This document shows positions 44,268-53,335 of a DNA stretch of 64,000 nucleotides, piece by piece. The DNA comes from Alteromonas marina (lineage in GTDB: Bacteria > Pseudomonadota > Gammaproteobacteria > Enterobacterales > Alteromonadaceae). The notes under the pieces are model-generated. The model saw nothing but the letters and a program-made list of their open reading frames with translations. It did no database searches and was not told the origin of the DNA. Location of the stretch: positions 124,001-188,000 of the forward strand of contig NZ_JWLW01000067.1 in the NCBI RefSeq assembly GCF_000808575.1. Reading direction: 5' to 3'. Position 1 is the first letter of the stretch. The number at the start of each line of letters is the position of its first letter. A program made the translations under genes and the position numbers.

Positions 44268-46391
44268 ATGACTGAGATGGAAAATAAAGCCGTAGAATAT
44301 GCAGTACAACAGGGTGTTGCCACGCTGACAATGCAAAGTGCGCCCGTTAATGCGCTGTCACGCGCTATCAGAGTAGGGTTGATAGAAGGCATAAACAATG
44401 CACTAGATGACGACAGCGTACGTGCCATTGTTATTACTTCTTCACTACCTATTTTTTCGGGTGGAGCTGACATCAGCGAATTCTCTGGTGGCGATTTGTC
44501 TCCCATGCTGCCTGAGGTACTAGACAAGATTGAAAATGCGTCTAAGCCGGTTGTTGCTGTTCTCCCTGGACCAGCATTCGGCGGTGGCTTAGAAGTGGCG
44601 TTAGCTTGCCATCATCGCATCACCTTTGCCGACAATAAAGTAGGTCTTCCAGAGGTAAATCTAGGCATATTACCGGGCGCAGGCGGTACTCAGCGCCTTC
44701 CTCGCTTAGCCGACGCACAAACATCGTTAGAAATGATCGTAACAGGCAAGCCTACGTCGGTGGTCAAACTTCCAGGTGTTTTCGACAAAATTTCTGATAA
44801 GCCTGAGCATTTACTTGAAGATACAAAAGCTTATTTACAAGCATTAACGCCAGATAAAGCGATTAAACGCACCAGTGATATTACGCTGTCCATGTCTGAC
44901 GAAACGCAGGCGGTGTTTGATGCAGTAACTGCACAAACTAAAAAAGCGACTCGTGGTTTCTTTGCTCCATTAAAATGTATCGAAGCGGTACGCGGTGCTT
45001 ACACGCTCGCTTTTGAAGATGGCCTTAAAAATGAAGGCAAGCTTTTCATGGAGTGTATGAATACGCCACAGGCGCGTGCCCAGCAACATTTCTTTTTTGC
45101 TGAACGCGCAGCAGGCCATGTGAGCGATTTCGACAGAAATACTCCTGAGCGCAACATTGAAAAGGTTGCGATTATCGGCGCGGGAACAATGGGCGGTGGT
45201 ATCGCTATGAATTTCGCCAATGCCGGCATTCCAGTCACAATGCTTGAGCTCAAAGAAGAAGCGCTAGAGAAGGGATTAGCGCTTATTAGAAAGAACTACG
45301 AAAACTCAGCGAAAAAAGGCAAGTTAACCCAAGAGCAGGTAGAGAGCCGCATGGCACTGCTTTCAGGTACTACGTCGTATGATGACTTAGCTGATGTAGA
45401 TCTCGTCATCGAAGCCGTTTTCGAGAAGATGGAAGTAAAGAAAACCGTATTCTCGACGCTAGATAAAGTGTGTAAGCCAGGCGCCATTTTGGCTTCAAAT
45501 ACGTCAACATTGGATATAGACGAAATAGCGACAGCCACATCGCGTCCTGAAGATGTGATTGGTCTTCACTTCTTCTCGCCAGCGAATGTGATGAGACTGC
45601 TAGAAGTGGTTAAGGCTGATAAGACATCTGCTGAGGTCATTAAAACCTGCATGAAGATGGCTAAACGCATCAAGAAAGTAGCTGTGTTAGTAGGCGTTTG
45701 CTTCGGATTCGTGGGTAACCGCATGATTGAGCCTTACGGCCGTGAAGCTAACCGCTTGCTGCTTGAAGGAGCAACACCTGAGCAAGTTGATCGCGTTTTG
45801 ACCGAGTTTGGTATGCCAATGGGGCCGTTCACTATGGGTGATATGGCTGGATTAGATATCGGCTACTATGTACGACAGTCTAGACAAGAGCATATTGCAC
45901 ACGACCCCGCTTACGGTGCGGTGGCCGATCGCTTGGTAGAAAAGGGGCGCAACGGACTTAAAACCGGACGCGGAGCTTACAACTATGAACCTGGCAGTCG
46001 AGTTCCTATCCCAGATCCAGAAGTACAAGAAATTGCTAAGCAAGAAGCAGAGCGTTTAGGCGTGGTTCAGCGTTCAAACATTAGCGATGAGGAAATTCTG
46101 GTTCGCGTCATGTACTCATTGATTAACGAAGGTGCTGCTATCTTAGAAGAAGGCATTGCAGCTAAATCTAGCGATATCGATGTGATTTATGTTTACGGTT
46201 ATGGCTTCCCTGTGTATCGCGGCGGCCCTATGCAATATGCCGACGAAGTAGGGCTAGGCACTATTTTAGATAAGCTGACTACCTATCGCGATCAATTGGG
46301 TGATTACGGAAAAATGTGGCTTGAACCAAGTGATTTGTTGGTGAAATTGGCCCAAAGCGGCGGCACGTTTAAAAGCTATAAAGCGAAGTAG
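44268..46391 (+). CDS. Bifunctional enoyl-CoA hydratase / 3-hydroxyacyl-CoA dehydrogenase
   Basis: A 707-aa beta-oxidation enzyme of the FadJ/peroxisomal bifunctional type. The N-terminal crotonase domain has SAPVNALSRAIRVGLIEG, SGGADISEF and LPEVNLGILPGAGGTQRLPR. The dehydrogenase domain starts VAIIGAGTMGGGIAMNFANA near residue 300 and includes FFSPANVMRLLEVVKADKTS. The ATG at 44268 is chosen because AGGA lies 7 bases upstream; the ATG at 44262 would be too close. First gene of an operon with thiolase and acyl-CoA dehydrogenase. Its architecture differs from FadB, which lacks the PVNALS opening. Confidence 0.92.
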   Translation: MTEMENKAVEYAVQQGVATLTMQSAPVNALSRAIRVGLIEGINNALDDDSVRAIVITSSLPIFSGGADISEFSGGDLSPMLPEVLDKIENASKPVVAVLPGPAFGGGLEVALACHHRITFADNKVGLPEVNLGILPGAGGTQRLPRLADAQTSLEMIVTGKPTSVVKLPGVFDKISDKPEHLLEDTKAYLQALTPDKAIKRTSDITLSMSDETQAVFDAVTAQTKKATRGFFAPLKCIEAVRGAYTLAFEDGLKNEGKLFMECMNTPQARAQQHFFFAERAAGHVSDFDRNTPERNIEKVAIIGAGTMGGGIAMNFANAGIPVTMLELKEEALEKGLALIRKNYENSAKKGKLTQEQVESRMALLSGTTSYDDLADVDLVIEAVFEKMEVKKTVFSTLDKVCKPGAILASNTSTLDIDEIATATSRPEDVIGLHFFSPANVMRLLEVVKADKTSAEVIKTCMKMAKRIKKVAVLVGVCFGFVGNRMIEPYGREANRLLLEGATPEQVDRVLTEFGMPMGPFTMGDMAGLDIGYYVRQSRQEHIAHDPAYGAVADRLVEKGRNGLKTGRGAYNYEPGSRVPIPDPEVQEIAKQEAERLGVVQRSNISDEEILVRVMYSLINEGAAILEEGIAAKSSDIDVIYVYGYGFPVYRGGPMQYADEVGLGTILDKLTTYRDQLGDYGKMWLEPSDLLVKLAQSGGTFKSYKAK

Positions 46392-46397
46392 ACATGG

Positions 46398-46446
46398 CTC
46401 TCGTTAGCGAGAATTAATCGACGGTGAGAGCTAACGATAGCTCTCG
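46398..46446 (+). promoter_or_regulatory. Tandem alternative hairpins between the bifunctional gene and thiolase
   Basis: Two hairpins follow the stop codon: TCTCG TTAG CGAGA at 46400-46413 and GAGAGCTA ACGA TAGCTCTC at 46426-46445. The segment TCGTTAGC (46401-46408) is also the reverse complement of GCTAACGA (46430-46437), so the two stems can be replaced by one long-range stem. There is no T-run. This could be an operon-internal processing or stability element. Confidence 0.45.
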
Positions 46447-46545
46447 TTCCCCGACATCCGAATCTGGTAAAGCTAGGCAACTTCGAGAAGAAACACATAG
46501 GCCTAGCTAAACTTTGGCTGAACTTTCAGCCCAACTGAAAGGAAT

Positions 46546-47733
46546 ATGAAAATGCGCGATGCAGTTATCGTAAGTACAGCACGTACGCCAATCGGGCGCG
46601 CTTATAAAGGTGCACTGAACAATTTACCAGCCCCTTCATTAGGTGGCCATGCTATTCAAAACGCAGTAGCACGCGCGGGGATCGACCCTGCCAGTGTCGA
46701 TGACGTGGTAATGGGCGCTGCGCTAACCCAAGGCAGCGGCGGCATGAATATAGGTCGCTTGGCTGGCCTAGCGGGTGGTTTACCGGTCACCGTAGCGGGT
46801 ATGACGCTCGACCGCCAATGCAGCTCTGGCATGTATGCCATTGCTACCGCAGCGAATTCAATTCGCACAGGCGATACCAACATTATGGTTGCGGGAGGCT
46901 TAGATTCTATCTCTTTAGTGCAAAACAAAAATATGAATATGTTTCGTGCAGTAGACCCTGCACTGGTTGCTAAGCACAAAGATATTTATATGCCAATGCT
47001 TCAAACTGCGGAAGTGGTAGGTAAGCGCTACAACATTAGCCGTGACGTACAAGACGAATACGGTTACCAGAGCCAAATGCGCACAGCAGCGGCTCAAGAA
47101 GCGGGCAAGTTTGATGATGAGATTGTACCTATCACAGCAACGCAAACCTTATTTAATAAAGAAACAGGCGAAACCTCTGAGCGTGAAGTGACCTTGTCGA
47201 AAGACGAAGGAAATCGACCCGAAACAACGCTAGAAGGGCTTAAAGCACTTAACCCTGTGATAGAAGGTGGTTGCATTACGGCTGGTAATGCGAGTCAGCT
47301 TTCTGATGGGGCAAGTGCGACAGTGATTATGGATGAGCATTCTGCGGCAAAGGGCAATGCTCAACCTCTTGGCATTTATCGCGGGATTGCAGTAGCAGGC
47401 TGTGAGCCAGATGAAATGGGAATTGGCCCAGTGTTCGCCATTCCTAAGCTATTAAAGCAGCATGGATTAACCATGGACGATATCGGTCTATGGGAGCTTA
47501 ACGAAGCGTTTGCGGTACAAGTCCTGTATTGCCGCGACAAGTTGGGTATTCCAGACGAATTATTAAACGTAAACGGCGGTGCCATTTCTATTGGTCACCC
47601 ATACGGCATGAGCGGTGCTCGCATGGTGGGTCACGCACTCATCGAAGGTAAACGACGCGGTGCGAAATATGTTGTTTGCACCATGTGTATCGGTGGCGGC
47701 ATGGGCGCTGCTGGTCTATTTGAAGTAATATAG
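46546..47733 (+). CDS. Acetyl-CoA C-acyltransferase (thiolase)
   Basis: A 395-aa thiolase completing the beta-oxidation cycle. The active cysteine is in [18 protein letters not shown] near residue 90, the histidine in [19 protein letters not shown] near residue 350, and the second cysteine in [18 protein letters not shown] at the end. GAAAGGAAT precedes the start. It is preceded by 154 bp with tandem hairpins and followed within 10 bp by the acyl-CoA dehydrogenase. Confidence 0.93.
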   Translation: MKMRDAVIVSTARTPIGRAYKGALNNLPAPSLGGHAIQNAVARAGIDPASVDDVVMGAALTQGSGGMNIGRLAGLAGGLPVTVAGMTLDRQCSSGMYAIATAANSIRTGDTNIMVAGGLDSISLVQNKNMNMFRAVDPALVAKHKDIYMPMLQTAEVVGKRYNISRDVQDEYGYQSQMRTAAAQEAGKFDDEIVPITATQTLFNKETGETSEREVTLSKDEGNRPETTLEGLKALNPVIEGGCITAGNASQLSDGASATVIMDEHSAAKGNAQPLGIYRGIAVAGCEPDEMGIGPVFAIPKLLKQHGLTMDDIGLWELNEAFAVQVLYCRDKLGIPDELLNVNGGAISIGHPYGMSGARMVGHALIEGKRRGAKYVVCTMCIGGGMGAAGLFEVI

Positions 47734-47742
47734 GTATTGGGT

Positions 47743-49542
47743 ATGGAAGGTTATAAAGCTCCACAACGTGACGCCATGTTTGTAACACATGAGCTACTAG
47801 ATTATCAAAATCACTATCAAAAACTGGGTTTCGATGAAGCCTCGGAAGACCTAGTTTCGGCGATTTTCGCTGAAGCGGCTAAGTTTTCTGAAAATACGCT
47901 TGCACCTATCAACGCGTCTGGCGATGAAGAAGGGTGTAAGTGGGTTGATGGTGAAGTCACCACGCCAAAAGGGTTTAAAGAAGCTTATCAAACCTATGTT
48001 GAGGGTGGTTGGCCAAGTATGTCTCACCCAGAAGAATTTGGTGGGCAGGCATTACCGTATTCGCTGTCTTCAATTATCGCAGAATGGTTCTCTGGTGCTA
48101 ACCATTCTTGGGCTATGTATCCAGGCCTGAGTCAGGGATGTATGGAAACCCTTAAAGCACACGGAACTGAATTGCAGCAAAAAATGTTTCTTGAGAAGCT
48201 GATCAGCGGTGAGTGGACAGGCACAATGTGTTTAACTGAAGCACATTGTGGTTCAGACCTTGGTATGTTGAAATGCCGCGCAGAACCCCAAGAAGATGGT
48301 ACGTACAGTTTAACGGGCACAAAGATTTTCATCTCAGCTGGTGAACACGATATGTCCGAAAATATTGTACACATTGTGTTAGCTCGCTTGCCTGACGCAC
48401 CAGAAGGTACCAAGGGTATTTCTTTGTTTGTTGTGCCTAAATTTAATGTATCTGAAGACGGTGAAAAGCAAGACCGCAATGCGGTAAGCTGCGGAAGCAT
48501 AGAACACAAAATGGGTATCAAGGCCAGCGCAACCTGTGTGATCAATTTCGATGGCGCAAAAGGTTATTTGATAGGCCCACCTAACCGTGGTCTAAACTGT
48601 ATGTTTACCTTTATGAATACCGCGCGTATTGGCACAGGCCTTGAAGGCTTAGCAGCGTCTGAGGCGGCTTTCCAAGGTGCGTTACGCTATGCAAAAGACC
48701 GCATTCAGTTCCGTTCGTTGACGGGGCGAAAGAATCCTGAAGGCCCAGCCGATCCCATTATTGTGCATCCTGATGTGCGCCGTATGCTGTTAACGCAAAA
48801 AGCGTTCGCTGAAGGTAACCGTGCGCTAGCGGCTTATTGTATGCAATTGGTTGATATTACACTCTACGGAAACGATGCGGCCGAAAAGCAAGTTGCCGAT
48901 GCAAAACTTGCGTTCTTAACACCTATTGTAAAAGCCTTTTTAACAGAGACTGCGCAAGAATCGACCAGTTACGGCATGCAGGTTTACGGCGGGCACGGCT
49001 TCATTAAGGAATGGGGCATGGAGCAGCTGGCTCGCGATACACGAATTTGTACTATGTACGAGGGTACAACGGGTATTCAAGCTGTTGACTTACTAGGCCG
49101 TAAAGTAATGGGTTCTAACGGTGAGCTATTGAACGTATTTGTGCAAGAAGTGCGTGATTACTGCAATTCATTGCGCGACAACGCGCAGTTTAGCGCTTGG
49201 ACCAATGCACTTAACTCTCATCTTGACGAGTGGCAGCAGATTACTATGGATATAGGTAAAGCCGCAGCGTCAAACCCTGACGAAATAGGCGCAGCGTCTG
49301 TCGATTACCTAATGTACTCAGGTTATGTCACCGTTGCTTACTTCTGGCTTAAAATGGCCGTGAAGGCACAAGAGCAGCTTGATGCAGGTAGCACTGAAAC
49401 CGAGTTTTATAAGAGTAAAATTTTAACAACGGGCTTCTATTTTGACCGTTTATTAACCCGTACTCGCTCGCTTGTTTCAGCTATGCAGTCAGGTGCTGAC
49501 AACTTAATGTCTATGCCAGAGAGCATGTTTGCCATCGAATAG
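47743..49542 (+). CDS. Acyl-CoA dehydrogenase with C-terminal extension
   Basis: A 599-aa FAD enzyme. The FAD-binding and substrate motifs are TMCLTEAHCGSDLGMLKCRA and YSLTGTKIFISAGEHD around residues 160-205. The catalytic glutamate lies in ICTMYEGTTGIQAVDLLGRK near residue 445. A C-terminal domain of about 130 residues is typical of this longer class. The start is an ATG 9 bp after the thiolase stop; a TTG two codons earlier is possible. It introduces the double bond upstream of the bifunctional enzyme in the same operon. Confidence 0.93.
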   Translation: MEGYKAPQRDAMFVTHELLDYQNHYQKLGFDEASEDLVSAIFAEAAKFSENTLAPINASGDEEGCKWVDGEVTTPKGFKEAYQTYVEGGWPSMSHPEEFGGQALPYSLSSIIAEWFSGANHSWAMYPGLSQGCMETLKAHGTELQQKMFLEKLISGEWTGTMCLTEAHCGSDLGMLKCRAEPQEDGTYSLTGTKIFISAGEHDMSENIVHIVLARLPDAPEGTKGISLFVVPKFNVSEDGEKQDRNAVSCGSIEHKMGIKASATCVINFDGAKGYLIGPPNRGLNCMFTFMNTARIGTGLEGLAASEAAFQGALRYAKDRIQFRSLTGRKNPEGPADPIIVHPDVRRMLLTQKAFAEGNRALAAYCMQLVDITLYGNDAAEKQVADAKLAFLTPIVKAFLTETAQESTSYGMQVYGGHGFIKEWGMEQLARDTRICTMYEGTTGIQAVDLLGRKVMGSNGELLNVFVQEVRDYCNSLRDNAQFSAWTNALNSHLDEWQQITMDIGKAAASNPDEIGAASVDYLMYSGYVTVAYFWLKMAVKAQEQLDAGSTETEFYKSKILTTGFYFDRLLTRTRSLVSAMQSGADNLMSMPESMFAIE

Positions 49543-49694
49543 AGACATAAAAGCCAGGCAAGTGCGTTAAGAAAAGGCGCACTAAAGGCCGAGAAAATAA
49601 TGTAGCCGGAAAAATGATTTAATCAGTAATCATTGGATACCTTATTTTGCTCGGCTTTTTTGTTTCTTAAAATCACATAGAGGAAGTGAGCACA

Positions 49695-50579
49695 TTGGTT
49701 GATTCCAAATACGCAATGGTTGATGGGGCCTCCATTCATTATTTATCCCGAGAAGAAGAGGGCGCAAAGAACCCTTTAATTATAATGCTTCATGGCTTCC
49801 CAGAGAATGCACATACGTGGGAGGGGTTAATGGCGATACTCCCCACAACACTTGACATCATTGCTCCAGATTTGCCCGGTTATCATTTATCGAGTCCACT
49901 ACCTAGTGAAACGGACTACCAGGTTCCATCATTGATAGGTCGAATGGCCGCCTTCATCGAGAAAGTTAAAAAAGGCCGAAAGGTTATTTTGTTGGGACAC
50001 GATTGGGGCGGGGCAATAGCGTGGCCCCTAGCAGCCTTTCACCAAACATTGATTAGCAAACTGATCATTGTAAATGCTGCGCATCCATCTTGTTTTACAC
50101 GTGCAATTAAAACCTCTTCTATGCAAAGAGAAAAAAGCCAGTATATCGCTACGCTCATAGATAGGAACGCAGAACGAATTCTTTCAAATACAGACTTTCA
50201 GCTATTGAAAAATATGATCGGAAGCTGCCTTTTTGAGCAAAAATCGAGCTACTCAAGAGAGTTACTCAACGATTGGCGTGACCCTGAAACCCTTAGCGCG
50301 ATGCTCAGCTACTATAGGCAAATGCCACAACAAGTGCCTCAAATGAATGTATCTAAAAAAGTGTTAGATGACATTCGTATACCCGAGATATTTATTCACT
50401 GCCCAACGCTACTATTATGGGGAGAGCAAGATGATGCATTTGATTTAAGTGTAATAGATAAAATTGAACACTATGTTCCGCAGATTACAAAGCGGTTCAA
50501 TCCGAGTGCGTCGCATTGGTTACACAGGGAAAAGCCTGAGTGGGTGCGAAAAGAAATGATAGATTTTTTAAGGGCTTAG
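49695..50579 (+). CDS. Alpha/beta hydrolase, epoxide-hydrolase type
   Basis: About 294 aa. The oxyanion motif is IIMLHGFPENAHTWEGLM, the nucleophile an aspartate in LLGHDWGGAIAWPLAAFH near residue 103, and the catalytic histidine is in PSASHWLHREKPEWV near the end. HGxP plus GHDWGG is characteristic of epoxide hydrolases and haloacetate dehalogenases. Both GTG 49686 and TTG 49695 are open; the AGAGGA site fits the TTG better. The substrate is unknown. It sits just after the beta-oxidation operon with its own upstream region. Confidence 0.82.
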   Translation: MVDSKYAMVDGASIHYLSREEEGAKNPLIIMLHGFPENAHTWEGLMAILPTTLDIIAPDLPGYHLSSPLPSETDYQVPSLIGRMAAFIEKVKKGRKVILLGHDWGGAIAWPLAAFHQTLISKLIIVNAAHPSCFTRAIKTSSMQREKSQYIATLIDRNAERILSNTDFQLLKNMIGSCLFEQKSSYSRELLNDWRDPETLSAMLSYYRQMPQQVPQMNVSKKVLDDIRIPEIFIHCPTLLLWGEQDDAFDLSVIDKIEHYVPQITKRFNPSASHWLHREKPEWVRKEMIDFLRA

Positions 50580-50587
50580 AATGGGGT

Positions 50588-50608
50588 GAGGCCCCTAAAA
50601 GGGGCCTC
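50588..50608. terminator. GC-rich hairpin between convergent hydrolase and DUF3718 copy 1
   Basis: Perfect 8-bp inverted repeat GAGGCCCC / GGGGCCTC with loop TAAAA. It lies 8 bases after the plus-strand hydrolase stop and is also the third stem of the 3' element of DUF3718 copy 1. There is no T-run on either side. Confidence 0.6.
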
Positions 50609-50610
50609 CA

Positions 50611-50662
50611 GTGCGGCGTCCTGCCGCTACCATGTTGAACCGATGTATCACATGGTGTGACT
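50611..50662 (-). ncRNA. Structured 3' element of DUF3718 copy 1
   Basis: Read on the minus strand just after the stop codon. Hairpin A is CCATGTGA...TTCAACATGG (plus-strand 50630-50655). Hairpin B is GCGGC / GCCGC at 50613-50627. The TTCAACATGGT strand of hairpin A (complement of plus-strand 50629-50639) is an exact 11-nt reverse complement of the start-codon region ACCATGTTGAA of this gene at 51065-51075. An alternative hairpin TCACA / TGTGA overlaps arm A. The same arrangement follows copies 2 and 3. Confidence 0.6.
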
Positions 50663-50673
50663 AAATTGTTGTA

Positions 50674-51072
50674 TTAAATTCTGCCGTCAAGCTCAACTGA
50701 AATAGGTGAACTTTGTAGACCTTGCTCAGCAATCCAGGCTTGTAAAGTTTTGCCGTCTGACTCTGGCTGAGCCAAATCTTTACTTGGCATTTTCTTAACA
50801 AGAAGCGTACCCACTTCAACCGCATTATTGGTTAGAGCGGTGCGAATAAGGCTTTGGCCGTTACAAGAAATGCCAGAGTAGTAATCGCGAAGCTTTAGTT
50901 TGTAATCTGACTGCACGCTACGCATTTTCTTGCGAAGTTCACCTTTGTCATCGGCTTGAACAATTGTGCAAATGTTTGCTAGCGCTTCGTTGATGTCATC
51001 AGCTTGAGCTGCGTTAGAGAAGGCTAAAGTAGATGCCGCAATTACTAGAGAAGTTTTAACGATTTTCAACAT
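50674..51072 (-). CDS. DUF3718 family small secreted protein, copy 1
   Basis: A 132-aa exported protein (signal MLKIVKTSLVIAASTLAF..., cleavage near AAQA). The mature domain contains two cysteines (NICTIVQ and GISCNGQSLI), probably a disulfide, and the repeated family blocks ADDKGELRKKMRSVQSDYKL and NAVEVGTLLVKKMPSKDL. The function of DUF3718 is unknown. It is about 90% identical by eye to copy 2 and less so to copy 3. The 5'UTR shares CGAACAAACA and GAAGGAATTTAACC with the others, and the 3'UTR carries the conserved structured element. Divergent from a broken CadC-like regulator. Confidence 0.9.
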   Translation of the reverse strand: MLKIVKTSLVIAASTLAFSNAAQADDINEALANICTIVQADDKGELRKKMRSVQSDYKLKLRDYYSGISCNGQSLIRTALTNNAVEVGTLLVKKMPSKDLAQPESDGKTLQAWIAEQGLQSSPISVELDGRI

Positions 51073-51173
51073 GGTTAAATTCCTTCGGTTGTTGTTTTTA
51101 AGATTATGTTTGTTCGTTGGAATGCATTAAACCCTAATCTAAGTTGTTGAAAAACATATACTGAAATAACTGG

Positions 51174-51189
51174 GTATAGTTTCCTATAC
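51174..51189. promoter_or_regulatory. Palindromic operator candidate between DUF3718 copy 1 and the CadC-like remnant
   Basis: Perfect inverted repeat GTATAG TTTC CTATAC, about 100 bp upstream of DUF3718 copy 1 and 137 bp upstream of the regulator remnant. Upstream of copy 2 a looser version (AGTATA ... TATACT, loop 13) occurs at a similar distance around 54665-54690. It may be the binding site of the lost wHTH regulator. Confidence 0.35.
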
Positions 51190-51325
51190 GTGTAGGGCAA
51201 GGGTTGCAATGAAGGGCAACTATACGAAAATACATCGTAGTGTCGTGCTATTTTTTATCTCGTCTAGTTGTATTATATTATCCTTATGTTTCTAGTTTGC
51301 TGTTCAGTAAATGGAGTGAATAGTC

Positions 51326-52469
51326 ATGGATGCTTCCGCTTGCTTTGAATTAAATGGGTTCAAATTTAATCGCACAGAAAATACGGTTGAAAAAAGTGGC
51401 GTTGTCGTAAAACTCACTAATAAAGTTTCTGAAGTATTAGCATTGTTGTTGAGTGCGAATGACGAAGTGGTGACAAGAGATATATTGCTTCAGGAAGTTT
51501 GGCCCAATAGATTCGGAGCCGATGAATCGCTCTCTAGAGTTATTTCGGATCTGAGAAAAAAGCTAGAGCTATTGGAGCCAGATCTGAGCTCAGCAGATGA
51601 GACTATTCCCAAACGTGGCTACAAATTCGATACATCAATTATAAAAACAAACCCGAACGAAACTGTTAGTGTGAAAAAGCCTACTCTTTCAAATCGGCTT
51701 GGCTTACATCCATGTAGTGAGAAATGAAATTGTTGACGCAGATACTCAAGCTCAAGAGTGCCTTGCTCGCAGCATACGATTCATGAACTGTTGGGTTCAT
51801 AAAGCTGAAGTTCATGAATATACCGGTGAAAAGAAAGTTCTCAATCAAATTCACGAGGTAATGAAGAAACTCGCACCACCCGTTACAAAAACATTGACTT
51901 TACATGAGCTAAATCACAGCGAGTTCGAAAATAGAATCGAACGCATCGAAGCATATTTAAGTAGCGTTAATGAATATGATTTTAACGTTGGTTTCTTTCC
52001 TCAAGTTTATTTGTACTCAGTATCACAAGTGCTCAATGGACAGCAAGAACGCTATGTTGATCTTGCTTTGTCGAAAGTATCCAGCGGTCAATCGCTCTTG
52101 TTCAGAAAACTGCTTTATCCAAACGATGTTAGCAATGAACTAAAGATTGTCGAAGAAATTACGCGAGCGTTAGAGACGGATAACAGAAGCCGCTACTACG
52201 ACTATTATCTAGCGCAGCTTTATACGCAAATGGGTCAATATAGTGAAGCACTCGATATATTAGCAACTTTGATTAATAACAGATCTGTTCCGGTAAGCTT
52301 TGAGCGATTTTATGGAATTGAAAGTGATCCCTTCTTTCATAAAATGATTGACATACCAAGGTTTAAGATGCTTCTAGAAAAACACGAAGAAAATAAATTA
52401 GCATTAAAGATGGCGATTTCAGAGAACAATAAGACGGCCAGTATAATTGAACGGGCTATGGCACTTTAA
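51326..52469 (+). pseudogene. CadC-like wHTH/TPR transcriptional regulator, internally deleted and frameshifted
   Basis: The first open frame (51326-51727) encodes an OmpR-type winged helix (FKFNRTENTVEKSGVVVKLT ... VISDLRKKLE ... PKRGYKFD) typical of CadC-like membrane regulators. It then runs out of frame at NRLGLHPCSEK and stops. A second frame (from 51699, shifted by +1) continues GLAYIHVVRNEIVDADTQAQ and TPR-like helices to the natural end at 52469. The expected linker, transmembrane helix and the first part of the sensor (probably a few hundred residues) are missing. So a large internal deletion that shifted the frame appears to have fused the two ends near 51690. The N-terminal DNA-binding domain might still be made as a 133-aa soluble protein. 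Confidence 0.75.
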
Positions 52470-52512
52470 CGCGTATTTTTCTTTGCTTTATGTTGGCGCA
52501 TTTGTGTATCCG

Positions 52513-53251
52513 TTAGCCCCAAAATCTGGCAGCGTTATTTTAGAAGATATCAGCTTTCTGCGTAAGGGTTAGTGCATCACTGTCATTTATCATTGCTATT
52601 GCATCGTCAATAATATCAGGCCATACCATCTGGTCGCTCCCATACAGGATACGGTTTCCAAGACCCGCATCAGTCAGTGCTATTATCTATTTGACCCGGC
52701 GATGCATTATATGCGCGCATTGAGCCCAACACCTCTGGCAAATAGTGCAAGCCAAAGTTAGGGCTCCCAGGAAAAATATGTACTCCAATTGGCACTCCGA
52801 GCTCTTCTGCAAGCTTGAAATAACGCTCAATTGAAGGGTGATCTAATTTCTTACCCTCATAAAACGGCGCGACTTCAGCGATAACATCTAAATAATCAAG
52901 CTCATGTTGCTTTTTTAGTATTGATGGCGGTTTTGTCGCGTTTGCTACTAAAATCGTAGTTGGCGCATCTTCCAACCATAATTCACCAGCAGTCACTACT
53001 GCTTTCACAATATTGTATTTATGAAATCGTTGCAGCACTTCTTGTTTTAGATGCTCTGCGTTTTTCACTGCACGGTAGGTTTTGCCTCGAAGCGTTGGGG
53101 GATGTTCAAGACCAAACAATGGACTTTGTTCTTTATACGCGTGAATATGTACATCAATGATAGGACCCGAATATTTTGACGCAGAATAAGCCGATAGAGA
53201 GAAAAAGGTGCATACTAGGGCAGTTATGAATATCGTTTTTGGCATAGTCAT
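52513..53251 (-). pseudogene. Exported amidohydrolase, broken by deletion, frameshift and stop
   Basis: The open part (52670-53251) encodes a signal peptide (MPKTIFITALVCTFFSLSAY) and the start of a TIM-barrel amidohydrolase (GPIIDVHIHAY metal motif, then VPIGVHIFPGSPNF). It ends abnormally at SPGQIDNSTD. In another frame the C-terminal end of the same family continues: LGNRILYGSDQMVWPDIIDD, ALTLTQKADIF, then a TAA, then NNAARFWG and the natural stop at 52513. The usual family text is DIFYNNAARF, so the TAA replaces a tyrosine codon. A middle segment of roughly 60-80 residues is missing at the frameshift. Three lesions make this a clear pseudogene. Confidence 0.85.
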
Positions 53252-53302
53252 AAACTTTTATCCAAGTAGAAGCCTAATTGAAACAATCATGCAAATAAAT
53301 GC

Positions 53303-53328
53303 TGAGGCGATTAAATTAATCGCCTCCA
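53303..53328. terminator. Hairpin downstream of the beta-barrel pseudogene
   Basis: Perfect inverted repeat GAGGCGATTAA / TTAATCGCCTC-type stem (9 bp plus an AT-rich centre), about 10 bases after the pseudogene's natural stop. No T-run; the relic terminator of the broken gene, or of its upstream partner. Confidence 0.5.
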
Positions 53329-53335
53329 AAGCCTT

